From Clostridia bacterium (lineage in GTDB: Bacteria > Bacillota > Clostridia > Oscillospirales > CAG-272), in the NCBI GenBank assembly GCA_017456685.1, contig JAFTIV010000093.1, forward strand, positions 1 to 7,294: a DNA stretch of 7,294 nt, written 5' to 3'. Positions 1 to 6,858 of the stretch are shown here, in pieces. Made by a program: the position numbers and the translations under genes. Below the pieces are notes generated by a model, which saw only the letters and a list, made by a program, of their open reading frames with translations, ran no database searches and was not told where the DNA came from. Numbering within the stretch: position 1 is the first letter of the stretch; every line of letters starts with the position of its first letter.

Positions 1-2136
1 CAAATCAAAGTTAGTTGATGAAATCTCTCCGTTAATCTTATTGTACGCGGTCATTACTGTCAAGGCTCCGCTTGTCATAATAGCAATCTTGAACGCCTTC
101 AAATAAATCTCTCTAAGCGCTCTTTCGCTTACAATACTATTTGAAACACCTCTTTCGTATTCAATGTTATTGCAAGCAAAATGCTTTATTGCAACATATC
201 TTCCAGTTGGGAATAGATCATTATCATATTGAACGCCAAGAGTTACATAAGCACCTGTATTTCCTGCTACAATTGGATCCTCTGACATATATTCAAAATT
301 TCTACCATTTAATGGATTTCTTTGAATATTTACACCAGGTGCAAGCCATCCCTCAATATTAGAAATTTCAAGATCATCTCTAACGCAAGAACCAAATTCA
401 TAAGCTACAGAAAAATCCCAAGTATTAGCAAAGCAGGTTCCGGATGGATAAGCAACCATTTCATGACACACATCTGTATCACTTTCCTCGGGTGTACCAA
501 AAATAGACAGTCTAATGCCACCAGGGCCATCTGCGCACGCGTTTGTTGGAATCTTATACTTCTCGCTTGACCAAAGCTCTCCTGCAGCTCCACGAACCTT
601 TATAGCCATACTACCAACATTTGCGTTCGCAACAGAGCCCTCATAAATTACGCCATTCAAAACATCAGCAAGCTCCTCATTTGAGAATTGCGCTACAACA
701 TCCTCAACAGTTGCTTCATCATTCCAGGCATCCTCAAGGGTTAAAATTTTATCTGTATTCTTTGGCTCAAGGAGTTCATCTGGAGTGTCCTCGTATTTGT
801 CGAACATTGATGCCTCTACATCATCCTGACAAAGCTCAAACACCTCAGCAGAAGCTATTTCCTCGCTTTCGGTAGGATAAGAAATGGGGGTAATTCCCTT
901 CTTGCTTATAAGCTTTAACTCACTGTCATCCTGAACAACAAGTCTGTTGTGAGCTTGTGCACAAAGAATATCCTCTACTGCCTTTATTATAAATGCAACG
1001 GTAGTGCTTCTTGAGGAGTTACCGCATCTTACTATGTAATCACCCTTTTCAAGAACATATGAAGCGGTTTTTTCGTCATAGGAAGCCATATCGGTAATAT
1101 CAAAGGAAATGACAATTTCCTCGGTTTCTCCGGGCTGAAGCAAGGCAGTCTTTGAATAAGCGCAAAGGTCCTGATATGCCTTCTCCATTTTTCCATCTGG
1201 AGACGAAAGATAGCATTGTACAACCTCTTTTCCTGCAACCTTTCCGGTATTTGTTACATTTACAGAGAATGTTACAAGAGGTCCCTCAACATAGATATCA
1301 AAAATCTTAAACTCAAAGGTTGTATATGACAAGCCGTATCCAAAATGATACATAGGCTCTACATTAAATGTATCAAAATAACGATATCCTACATAAATTC
1401 CTTCATTATAAGGAACTGTCATTGTTGTAATGCCCTCACAGGTAGGATAATCCTCATATTTTTTTGCCCAAGTAGTTGTGAGCTTTCCGCTTGGACAAAC
1501 AACACCAGAAACAATATCTGCTACTGCGTTACCAAATTGCTCTCCACCCATAGATGCATACAAAATAGAGCTTATATTACAGTCCTCAATTGACCTCAAA
1601 TCAAGAGGTCCACAGGTGTTAAGAATAAGAACAACTCTTTCGAAGCTATCGCTTACGCGTTTTATAAGATTAGCCTCATCTGCATGAAGCTTATAAAATC
1701 CCTCTTCATTTTTCAGGTCATCAGCCTCTCCGCTACATCTGCCAATGCTTACAATAGCCACCTTAGCATTTTTAGCAGATTCCTTGATAGTCTCTGTAGG
1801 CATATCAATTTCATTAAATCTAAATGTCCACTCTGCCCAGTTTCTGTTTACTCTTTTATATTCGTCAGTGTGAGCCTCAACCCAAGCCTTATTTACAGCA
1901 TCAGCGGTAGCCTCAATAGAATATCCCGCATCACGAAGAGCCTCATCTATTTGAATAATTCTTTGAGCAAGCATATCGCCCGATCCCCAACCAAGCTTAA
2001 AGCATTGATACGAAGCAATTCCAAAAAGCGCAACCGTGTCGTCCTTGTCAATTGGAAGAGCCCCATTATTTTTCAAAAGAACCATTCCGTCAGCAGCGGC
2101 ACGACGTGCGAAATCAACCTTTTCTTGTCTTAGCAT
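1..2136 (-). CDS. Glycoside hydrolase family 3 beta-glucosidase with permuted domain order (3' end outside the window)
   Basis: Likely hydrolyses terminal beta-linked glucose or xylose from oligosaccharides. The 712 residues seen run in the order GH3 C-terminal domain, Fn3-like domain, then (beta/alpha)8 barrel, reversed from ordinary GH3 enzymes. Residues 1-275 match the GH3_C domain (AADGMVLLKN near 14-23, SGEADD at 135-140, PSGKLTTTW at 215-223, GYRYFDTF at 250-257, FGYGLSYT at 265-272). In this domain E137 is the expected acid/base. Residues 285-382 are the Fn3-like domain (NTGKVAGKEVVQ, LLQPGE). From about 475 the barrel begins: ADGPGGIR 535-542, GRNFEY with SEDP 611-621, and the conserved K651-H652. 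The sequence stops at MTAYNKINGE, shortly before the expected nucleophile Asp. No signal peptide is visible, so the enzyme is probably cytoplasmic. The start is ATG at 2134-2136 after an AAGGAGA ribosome binding site. The family is secure; the exact substrate is not. Confidence 0.93.
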   Translation of the reverse strand, partial: MLRQEKVDFARRAAADGMVLLKNNGALPIDKDDTVALFGIASYQCFKLGWGSGDMLAQRIIQIDEALRDAGYSIEATADAVNKAWVEAHTDEYKRVNRNWAEWTFRFNEIDMPTETIKESAKNAKVAIVSIGRCSGEADDLKNEEGFYKLHADEANLIKRVSDSFERVVLILNTCGPLDLRSIEDCNISSILYASMGGEQFGNAVADIVSGVVCPSGKLTTTWAKKYEDYPTCEGITTMTVPYNEGIYVGYRYFDTFNVEPMYHFGYGLSYTTFEFKIFDIYVEGPLVTFSVNVTNTGKVAGKEVVQCYLSSPDGKMEKAYQDLCAYSKTALLQPGETEEIVISFDITDMASYDEKTASYVLEKGDYIVRCGNSSRSTTVAFIIKAVEDILCAQAHNRLVVQDDSELKLISKKGITPISYPTESEEIASAEVFELCQDDVEASMFDKYEDTPDELLEPKNTDKILTLEDAWNDEATVEDVVAQFSNEELADVLNGVIYEGSVANANVGSMAIKVRGAAGELWSSEKYKIPTNACADGPGGIRLSIFGTPEESDTDVCHEMVAYPSGTCFANTWDFSVAYEFGSCVRDDLEISNIEGWLAPGVNIQRNPLNGRNFEYMSEDPIVAGNTGAYVTLGVQYDNDLFPTGRYVAIKHFACNNIEYERGVSNSIVSERALREIYLKAFKIAIMTSGALTVMTAYNKINGEISSTNFDL

Positions 2137-2143
2137 TTTTGTT

Positions 2144-2150
2144 CTCCTTA
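2144..2150 (-). promoter_or_regulatory. Ribosome binding site of the GH3 gene
   Basis: AAGGAGA lies seven bases before the ATG at 2134-2136. It fixes this start and shows that the protein truly begins with the GH3 C-terminal domain, rather than being a fragment of a longer ordinary GH3 gene. Confidence 0.8.
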
Positions 2151-2172
2151 AAGAAAATATTATACTAAATAT

Positions 2173-2201
2173 AGAATAACATAATTTAACTAATTAGTCA
2201 A
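2173..2201 (-). promoter_or_regulatory. Candidate promoter of the GH3 gene
   Basis: On the minus strand a -35 TTGACT (2196-2201) is followed after 17 bp by TATTCT (2173-2178), preceded by TG in the extended -10 position. Transcription would start near 2166, leaving a leader of about 30 nt that holds the ribosome binding site. A perfect TATAAT at 2159-2164 is an alternative -10, but it lacks a good -35 and would leave almost no leader. The -35 begins right after the T-rich tail of the glnS terminator. This is sequence reading only. Confidence 0.55.
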
Positions 2202-2229
2202 TAATAAAAACGGGGAAATTCCCCGTTTT
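2202..2229 (-). terminator. Rho-independent terminator of the gltX-glnS operon
   Basis: Immediately after the glnS stop (2235-2237) the minus strand can fold a 9-bp stem, AAAACGGGG paired with CCCCGTTTT (2207-2229), with a 5-nt loop. The run TTTTTATTATT follows. This is a textbook intrinsic terminator. It separates the synthetase operon from the GH3 gene. Confidence 0.88.
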
Positions 2230-2234
2230 ATTGA

Positions 2235-3887
2235 TTATTTTTTAGGGTAACTGTCCTTAAGACCTACAATTCTATTATATGTGTTTTCATATTTAGAATC
2301 CTTGCAGAAATATCCGTTTCTAACAAATTGGAATTTTTCTCCAACGCTTGCACTCGAGAGGGATTTTTCCACCAATGCCTTCTCTATTTTCATAAGAGAA
2401 TTTGGATTGAGATAATCATTGTAAGTCTTGTCCTCAGGAATATCTCCAACATTTTCAATGGTAAAGAGCTTATCGTAAAGCATAAGAGTTACCTCGTCGG
2501 CATTATCAGCACTCAACCAATGGATAGTTCCCTTGATTTTACGACCGTCAGCGGGCATATTGTTACCGGATTCAAGGTCAGCAGTACAATGGATTTCGAT
2601 TACCTTGCCATTTTCGTCCTTTATTATTTCATTGCACTTAACGATATACGCGCCCATAAGACGAACCTCTCCGTCAGGCTTCATTCTAAAGAACTTTGGC
2701 GGTGGAACCTCCTCAAAGTCGCTTCTGTCGATAAATACCTCGCGAGTAAACATAAGGTCTCTTGTACCAGCCTCGGGATCGTTAGGATTATTTGACACAG
2801 GGAAATATTCAACCTTTCCCTCTGGGTAGTTAGTAACAACCACCTTAATAGGGTCGCTTACGCAAATCCTACGAGAAGCGCTCATATTGAGCTCCTCTCT
2901 TATGCAGTGCTCCAAAAGTTCAATATCAACTATACTATAAGCCTTTGCAACGCCTGCTCTTCTTATAAAATCAAAGATAGCCTCTGGAGTATATCCGCGT
3001 CTTCTAAGACCGCAAAGCGTAGGCATTCTTGGGTCGTCCCAACCATCAACCATATTGTTTTCAACAAGATAGCGAAGATATCTCTTGCTCATTACAGTAT
3101 AGGTTACATTAAGTCTTGCGAACTCTCTCTGCTTTGGCTTTTTATCAAATCCAATGTTATCTACAACCCACTCATAAAGTGGTCTATGATTTTCGAATTC
3201 AAGGGAGCAAAGCGAGTGTGTAATTCCCTCAAGCGCGTCTTGAATAGGATGTGCATAGTCGTACAATGGATAAATGCACCATTTATCTCCTTGGCGATGA
3301 TGGTGCGCCCTTAAAATTCTATAGATTGCTGGATCACGCATATTTATATTAGGCGATGCCATATCAATCTTTGCACGAAGGGTCTTTGAGCCATCAGGAA
3401 ATTCGCCATTCTTCATTCTTTCGAACAAATCAAGGTTTTCCTCTATGCTTCTATTTCTGTAAGGACTGTTTTTTCCCGGCTCAGTAAGCGTTCCTCTGTA
3501 CTCCTTCATCTCGTCAGCACTAAGGTCGCAAACATATGCCTTTCCATCCTTTATAAGCTTTACAGCAAATTCATAGCACTTATCAAAATAGTCCGAGCCA
3601 TAGTAAACTCCGCCACTTGGAATAGCACCAAGCCACTTAAGATCCTCATAGATGCTATCAACATATTCTGTATCCTCTTTTGAGGGGTTTGTATCATCGT
3701 ATCTAAGGTTGAAAAGTCCGCCATATTTTTTAGCTGTTTGATAGTTAATCCAAATAGCCTTGGCGCTTCCTATATGCAAATATCCGTTAGGCTCTGGCGG
3801 AAAACGAGTATGAATTCTGTCAGCAAAACCATTTGCAATATCCTCATCAATGATATCGTGTATAAAATTAGAGCTCATTTCTTCCAT
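2235..3887 (-). CDS. glnS: Glutaminyl-tRNA synthetase (GlnRS)
   Basis: Charges tRNA-Gln with glutamine in the cytoplasm using ATP. At 550 residues it is close to the 554 of the E. coli enzyme. The class I catalytic core shows FPPEPNGYLHIG at 29-40, where the HIGH box reads HIGS (38-41), then RYDDTNP at 62-68. The KMSKS-like loop reads VMSKR at 265-269. The C-terminal anticodon-binding beta-barrels show MGAYIV at 411-416, KGTIHWLSAD at 452-461 and GYFCKDS near 525-531, all GlnRS hallmarks rather than GluRS ones. There is no N-terminal YqeY-like extension. The ATG at 3885-3887 follows AAGAGG at 3895-3900 with 7 nt spacing; a second Met at residue 4 is a less well-placed start. It lies 11 nt downstream of gltX and is almost certainly co-transcribed with it. 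Its presence implies direct glutaminylation, so the amidotransferase route is not strictly needed for tRNA-Gln. Confidence 0.97.
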   Translation of the reverse strand: MEEMSSNFIHDIIDEDIANGFADRIHTRFPPEPNGYLHIGSAKAIWINYQTAKKYGGLFNLRYDDTNPSKEDTEYVDSIYEDLKWLGAIPSGGVYYGSDYFDKCYEFAVKLIKDGKAYVCDLSADEMKEYRGTLTEPGKNSPYRNRSIEENLDLFERMKNGEFPDGSKTLRAKIDMASPNINMRDPAIYRILRAHHHRQGDKWCIYPLYDYAHPIQDALEGITHSLCSLEFENHRPLYEWVVDNIGFDKKPKQREFARLNVTYTVMSKRYLRYLVENNMVDGWDDPRMPTLCGLRRRGYTPEAIFDFIRRAGVAKAYSIVDIELLEHCIREELNMSASRRICVSDPIKVVVTNYPEGKVEYFPVSNNPNDPEAGTRDLMFTREVFIDRSDFEEVPPPKFFRMKPDGEVRLMGAYIVKCNEIIKDENGKVIEIHCTADLESGNNMPADGRKIKGTIHWLSADNADEVTLMLYDKLFTIENVGDIPEDKTYNDYLNPNSLMKIEKALVEKSLSSASVGEKFQFVRNGYFCKDSKYENTYNRIVGLKDSYPKK

Positions 3888-3894
3888 ATAAATA

Positions 3895-3900
3895 CCTCTT
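3895..3900 (-). promoter_or_regulatory. glnS ribosome binding site overlapping the gltX stop codon
   Basis: AAGAGG, seven bases before the glnS ATG, shares its first two bases with the gltX TAA stop (3899-3901). Ribosomes finishing gltX would therefore end on the glnS initiation site. That suggests translational coupling and balanced production of the two synthetases (inference). Confidence 0.65.
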
Positions 3901-5584
3901 AAAGCGAATCAATCATTTGATTTATTCTTGATGCTACTCTATCGTAGCCTAAAATTTGCATTACGCTATACATATCAGGAGAATTTTCCTTACCTGTAAT
4001 AGCAATTCTTATAAACATACTAATATCGGATACATTTCCTCTAAATGCCTCTGGATTTTCCCTATATGCCTTCATATCGGAGGCAAATCCAAGCATATCA
4101 GCAATGTCCTTGATTTTTTCAAACCAAGCATTTGAATCATCAGCAATATCAAAGGTTTTCAAAAACTCCACAAGAGTTGTTTTTATGTCCTTCTTGTCAA
4201 ATCTTTCAGGATAACTATCCTTAATTTCAAAAAGCTTGTCAAAGAAGAAATCTGCGTATCCTCTTACATCCTTCCAAACAGCAAGGTCCTTTCTTGGCTT
4301 CTTTCCACCTCTACCAATGGCAAAAATAGACTTTGTATAGTCTGGATTAGCAGTTAATTGCTCGTAAAGCTCCTTGTCAAATTCCTTAGCCCACTCGCTT
4401 GAAAGCTCATATACCTTATCTGCGGTCATTCTGGAAATAACATTTTTTGAAACATCGTTTAGCTTTGCAAAATCAAAAAGACAGCCAGATGTTGACATTT
4501 TCTTAATATTGAACGGAAAGCTTGTATATGGCTTGTCTGCATTTTGCATATGCCATTCCTCGTAGTTTGAATTGAGCAATGTCATAACATACTCACACAC
4601 AGCCTCTGGACAATATCCCATTGATGTGTAATCGTCCATATTAGCGCCCATATCACGCTTAGAAAGCTTTTTCTTATTTCCATTCTCATCAATACGCATT
4701 ATTTGCGCAATGTGCATATATTTTGGAAGCTTAAATCCAAGATTTGAGAAAAGCTGTATATGCTTTGCAAGGCTTGGAAGCCATTCCTCACCACGAATAA
4801 CATGAGTTGTTCCCATTAAATGATCATCAACCGCGTGCGCAAAGTGATATGTTGGAATTCCATCTGATTTAAGAAGCACAAAATCCTCATCGTTTTCTGG
4901 AATTTCAAGTGTTCCCTTTACAAGGTCTGTAAACTTTATTTTTTTCTCGGGATCGCCATTTGCAAGTATTCTAAGCACGATTGGATGTCCAGCCTTTAAA
5001 TGTTCCTCGACATCTTCTATAGTAAACTCTCGTCTTGCAAGCATTTCGGCACGCTTTGCCTCTGCCTCAGCGAGCCAGTCCGTATTTTTAATCTCTTCCT
5101 TTTTGTTTACAGACTGAAGCTCATCAAGCTCCTCCTCAGTTGTAAAGCAAGGGTAAGCCTTGCCCTCGCGAACAAGCTGTTTAGCATAAACCTGATATAT
5201 ATGACCGCGCAAGCTTTGCTTATATGGACCATATGCACCACAGTCGCATATTTTGCCGTTTTCATCAAGAATAGCACCCTCGTCAAAGCTTATACCATAT
5301 TTAGCAAGAGTCTTAATAAGCCCTTCTGCAGCACCCTCAACCTCACGCTTGGCATCAGTATCCTCTATTCTAAGATAAAATACTCCGCCCGATTGATGCG
5401 CTAATCTTTCTCCAACAGTTGATGGGAAAAGACCGCCAAAGTGAACAAATCCAGTTGGGCTTGGAGCAAATCTTGTCACCTTCGCTCCCTCCGGAAGCTG
5501 ACGCGGTGGATATTTAGCCTCTATGTCCTCGGGAAGTTCTTTTATTTGAGGAAAAAGTAGTTCCGCAAGATAATTGTAATCCAT
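3899..5584 (-). CDS. gltX: Glutamyl-tRNA synthetase (GluRS), long clostridial type
   Basis: Attaches glutamate to tRNA-Glu in the cytoplasm. The class I signature RFAPSPTGFVHFGG sits at 38-51, with HFGG (48-51) in the HIGH position. RIEDTDAKR follows at 72-80, and the KMSKS loop reads KKLSKR at 305-310. SDGIPTYHFAHAVDDH (240-255) and HVIRGEEWL (261-269) are further GluRS core blocks. The protein has 561 residues, longer than the roughly 465-490 of E. coli- or Bacillus-type GluRS. Its C-terminal part (GRGGKKPRKD at 424-433, then a helical anticodon-binding region) resembles the long form I recall from Clostridia. The E. coli-type zinc cysteines (CYC) are reduced here to YPCFTTEEE (144-152), so this site is not zinc-binding. 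The start ATG follows AGAGGT by 5 nt. It is the first gene of the operon with glnS. Whether it also misacylates tRNA-Gln cannot be judged by eye. Confidence 0.95.
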   Translation of the reverse strand: MDYNYLAELLFPQIKELPEDIEAKYPPRQLPEGAKVTRFAPSPTGFVHFGGLFPSTVGERLAHQSGGVFYLRIEDTDAKREVEGAAEGLIKTLAKYGISFDEGAILDENGKICDCGAYGPYKQSLRGHIYQVYAKQLVREGKAYPCFTTEEELDELQSVNKKEEIKNTDWLAEAEAKRAEMLARREFTIEDVEEHLKAGHPIVLRILANGDPEKKIKFTDLVKGTLEIPENDEDFVLLKSDGIPTYHFAHAVDDHLMGTTHVIRGEEWLPSLAKHIQLFSNLGFKLPKYMHIAQIMRIDENGNKKKLSKRDMGANMDDYTSMGYCPEAVCEYVMTLLNSNYEEWHMQNADKPYTSFPFNIKKMSTSGCLFDFAKLNDVSKNVISRMTADKVYELSSEWAKEFDKELYEQLTANPDYTKSIFAIGRGGKKPRKDLAVWKDVRGYADFFFDKLFEIKDSYPERFDKKDIKTTLVEFLKTFDIADDSNAWFEKIKDIADMLGFASDMKAYRENPEAFRGNVSDISMFIRIAITGKENSPDMYSVMQILGYDRVASRINQMIDSL

Positions 5585-5614
5585 ATCATACCTCTAAAAG
5601 TAATAATTTAATAA

Positions 5615-5643
5615 ATTATAGCACGGAATTTTTAAATTGTCTA
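5615..5643 (-). promoter_or_regulatory. Promoter of the gltX-glnS operon
   Basis: The minus strand carries TAGACA (5638-5643), a 17-bp spacer and a perfect TATAAT (5615-5620), with TG one base upstream making an extended -10. An A/T-rich tract lies upstream of the -35, as in an UP element. Transcription should start near 5608, giving a leader of only about 24 nt. That is too short for a T-box or other riboswitch. Confidence 0.82.
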
Positions 5644-5674
5644 TATATATTTTTAATTTTATATATTTTTTTAT

Positions 5675-5713
5675 AAAAACAGAATAAACGAGCGCATTCT
5701 GCGCTCGTTTATT
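5675..5713 (-). terminator. Intrinsic terminator of the Xre/TPR regulator gene
   Basis: A perfect 14-bp stem (5683-5696 with 5700-5713) closes a 3-nt loop. Its outermost base pair includes the first-transcribed base of the TAA stop region (5713-5715). On the minus strand the run GTTTTTAT follows within a few bases (5675-5680). The stem also forms in the opposite orientation, but no convergent gene is present. Confidence 0.87.
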
Positions 5714-6723
5714 TAAAGCTTCTTATATATTTCAAGCCCATACTCTTTATATGTTTTGTTATACTGTCCTAAGAATAGTTCAGGTTGCTTTACAAAATCC
5801 TCCCCGTTTGCCAAGGATACAATTTCGTATGCCCTTGAAATACATTTTTCACAGCTTTCTTTATCATTTAATTTTAAATAACAGCCTGCAATTTGCAAAT
5901 AACAACACATATGATTGGTTTGCACACCGTTAAATAAATATGCCTCGGGACATATTTTGTCACTTAACATAGACCTTTCAATTACATCCTTGCCTTCAGT
6001 AAATGATTTTAGCGCATTTTTGTAATCGCCTGTTTCAAAATACCCTTCGCCTTCCATTATGCAAGCCAAAAAAAGCTCTTGATATTCGATAATTTTCCAA
6101 TCCTTCGCTTCTTTTAGTCTATCCTCGCCCTTCAAAGAGTAAGAGGACACACGCATTTTATCATTTAGCATATATGGGTACATATATGGCAATGTGTCAA
6201 CGATTTGTTTTGCATCATTATATCGGCTTTGCATTAAATACAGCGAAGCTAAGTCTGCTTTTGCACTGCAAACGCAGAAAATATCAGTTGCTTCTGCAAT
6301 TATTTTGTGTGCCACAGAAATTGCTTTATCAGTGTATTCTGTTCTTCCATATGTGCGTATATGGCACTCATACAGAGAAAGAAGCTCTCGCAAAATTAAA
6401 TCATTGTTGGGATAATCATTCAATGCGTCTAAAAAGATTGCTTCACATTTTTCAATATTGTTCCAAAAATACTTTTTTGAACTTGCAATAACGTCATTTA
6501 CTTTTTGAGCTGTTTTGCTTTTGTCATATCCCATCAAGGTATCGATACTTACATCAAAAATATTTGCCAAGATTGGTATGGCAGTAATATCAGGATAGGC
6601 ATTTTCTGTTTCCCATCTTGATATTGTTTGTGGTGTTACATTTAGTTTTTCTGCAAGCTGCTCCTGTGTCATTTTATCGCGCTTACGTAATTCTTTGATT
6701 TTGACTCCAATACAAATAGTCAT
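5713..6723 (-). CDS. Xre-family HTH transcriptional regulator with TPR-like C-terminal domain
   Basis: A predicted DNA-binding regulator of 336 residues. Residues 7-62 are a Cro/C1-type helix-turn-helix: IKELRKRDKMTQEQLAEKL (9-27), the recognition region VTPQTISRWETE (29-40), then YPDITAIPILANIFDVSIDTLMGYD. From about 90 to 336 the protein is all helical, with TPR-like helix pairs, for example LASLYLMQSRYNDAKQIVD (158-176), GEGYFETGDYKNALKSFTEG (225-244) and AGCYLKLNDKESCEKCISRAYE (279-300). Such C-terminal domains usually bind a partner or a peptide; no ligand can be named here. The start is well fixed by AAGGAGG at 6731-6737, seven bases before ATG. The gene has its own promoter and terminator, and a 25-nt inverted repeat lies in its leader. 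A likely paralogue lies directly upstream on the same strand. Its targets are unknown; the gltX-glnS operon downstream is separately transcribed. Confidence 0.88.
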   Translation of the reverse strand: MTICIGVKIKELRKRDKMTQEQLAEKLNVTPQTISRWETENAYPDITAIPILANIFDVSIDTLMGYDKSKTAQKVNDVIASSKKYFWNNIEKCEAIFLDALNDYPNNDLILRELLSLYECHIRTYGRTEYTDKAISVAHKIIAEATDIFCVCSAKADLASLYLMQSRYNDAKQIVDTLPYMYPYMLNDKMRVSSYSLKGEDRLKEAKDWKIIEYQELFLACIMEGEGYFETGDYKNALKSFTEGKDVIERSMLSDKICPEAYLFNGVQTNHMCCYLQIAGCYLKLNDKESCEKCISRAYEIVSLANGEDFVKQPELFLGQYNKTYKEYGLEIYKKL

Positions 6724-6730
6724 AAAATTT

Positions 6731-6737
6731 CCTCCTT
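6731..6737 (-). promoter_or_regulatory. Ribosome binding site of the Xre/TPR regulator
   Basis: A perfect AAGGAGG, seven bases upstream of the ATG at 6721-6723, fixes the start of this gene just ahead of the HTH domain. Confidence 0.85.
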
Positions 6738-6751
6738 ATACATACGACAGG

Positions 6752-6776
6752 AGTGAAGCGAACCGGTTCATTCACT
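6752..6776. promoter_or_regulatory. Inverted repeat in the regulator leader, candidate operator or RNA hairpin
   Basis: The + strand reads AGTGAA-GC-GAACC, then GGTTC-AT-TTCACT with the last T of the AT shared. The core GAACCGGTTC (6760-6769) is a perfect 10-bp palindrome, and outer arms AGTGAA/TTCACT (6752-6757 and 6771-6776) are offset by one base. It lies between the predicted transcription start (about 6782) and the ribosome binding site. This is where an autoregulatory operator or a leader hairpin would act. Function is inferred from position and symmetry only. Confidence 0.5.
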
Positions 6777-6788
6777 TTTGTCAACTTA

Positions 6789-6817
6789 ATTATATCATAC
6801 CATAAAACTCGTAACAA
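6789..6817 (-). promoter_or_regulatory. Promoter of the Xre/TPR regulator gene
   Basis: On the minus strand, TTGTTA (6812-6817) is followed after 17 bp by a perfect TATAAT (6789-6794) with a TG extended -10 element. Transcription would start near 6782, giving a leader of about 59 nt that contains the inverted repeat and the AAGGAGG site. Confidence 0.72.
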
Positions 6818-6858
6818 TGGCATATTTGTTGAAAAAAATAAATTTTCAGTTGAGTTTG

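Noticed and set aside
405..593. Short minus-strand frame inside the GH3 gene
   Set aside because: It is in a different frame from the GH3 protein, whose motifs run unbroken through this region.
1684..2133. Open frame of 149 codons on the + strand
   Set aside because: It lies wholly opposite the GH3 coding sequence, which has clear family motifs. The + strand protein is composition-biased and resembles nothing I recognise.
2159..2164. Perfect TATAAT as the main -10 for the GH3 gene
   Set aside because: No good -35 lies 16-18 bp upstream, and it would start the mRNA almost at the ribosome binding site. The TTGACT/TATTCT pair fits better, but a minor role is possible.
2328..2795. Open frame of 155 codons on the + strand
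   Set aside because: Antisense to glnS across conserved GlnRS blocks. There is no ribosome binding site and no recognisable domain.
5240..5248. CxC (C113, C115) in GluRS as a zinc site
   Set aside because: It lies before the YPCF block rather than at the position of the E. coli zinc motif, and no partner Cys/His pair is visible.
5000..5404. Open frame of 134 codons on the + strand with hydrophobic stretches
   Set aside because: Antisense to the gltX core. The hydrophobicity reflects the complementary strand of charged codons.
5585..5712. T-box or other riboswitch before gltX
   Set aside because: The strong promoter at 5615-5643 leaves a leader of only about 24 nt, and the upstream space is occupied by the terminator of the previous gene.
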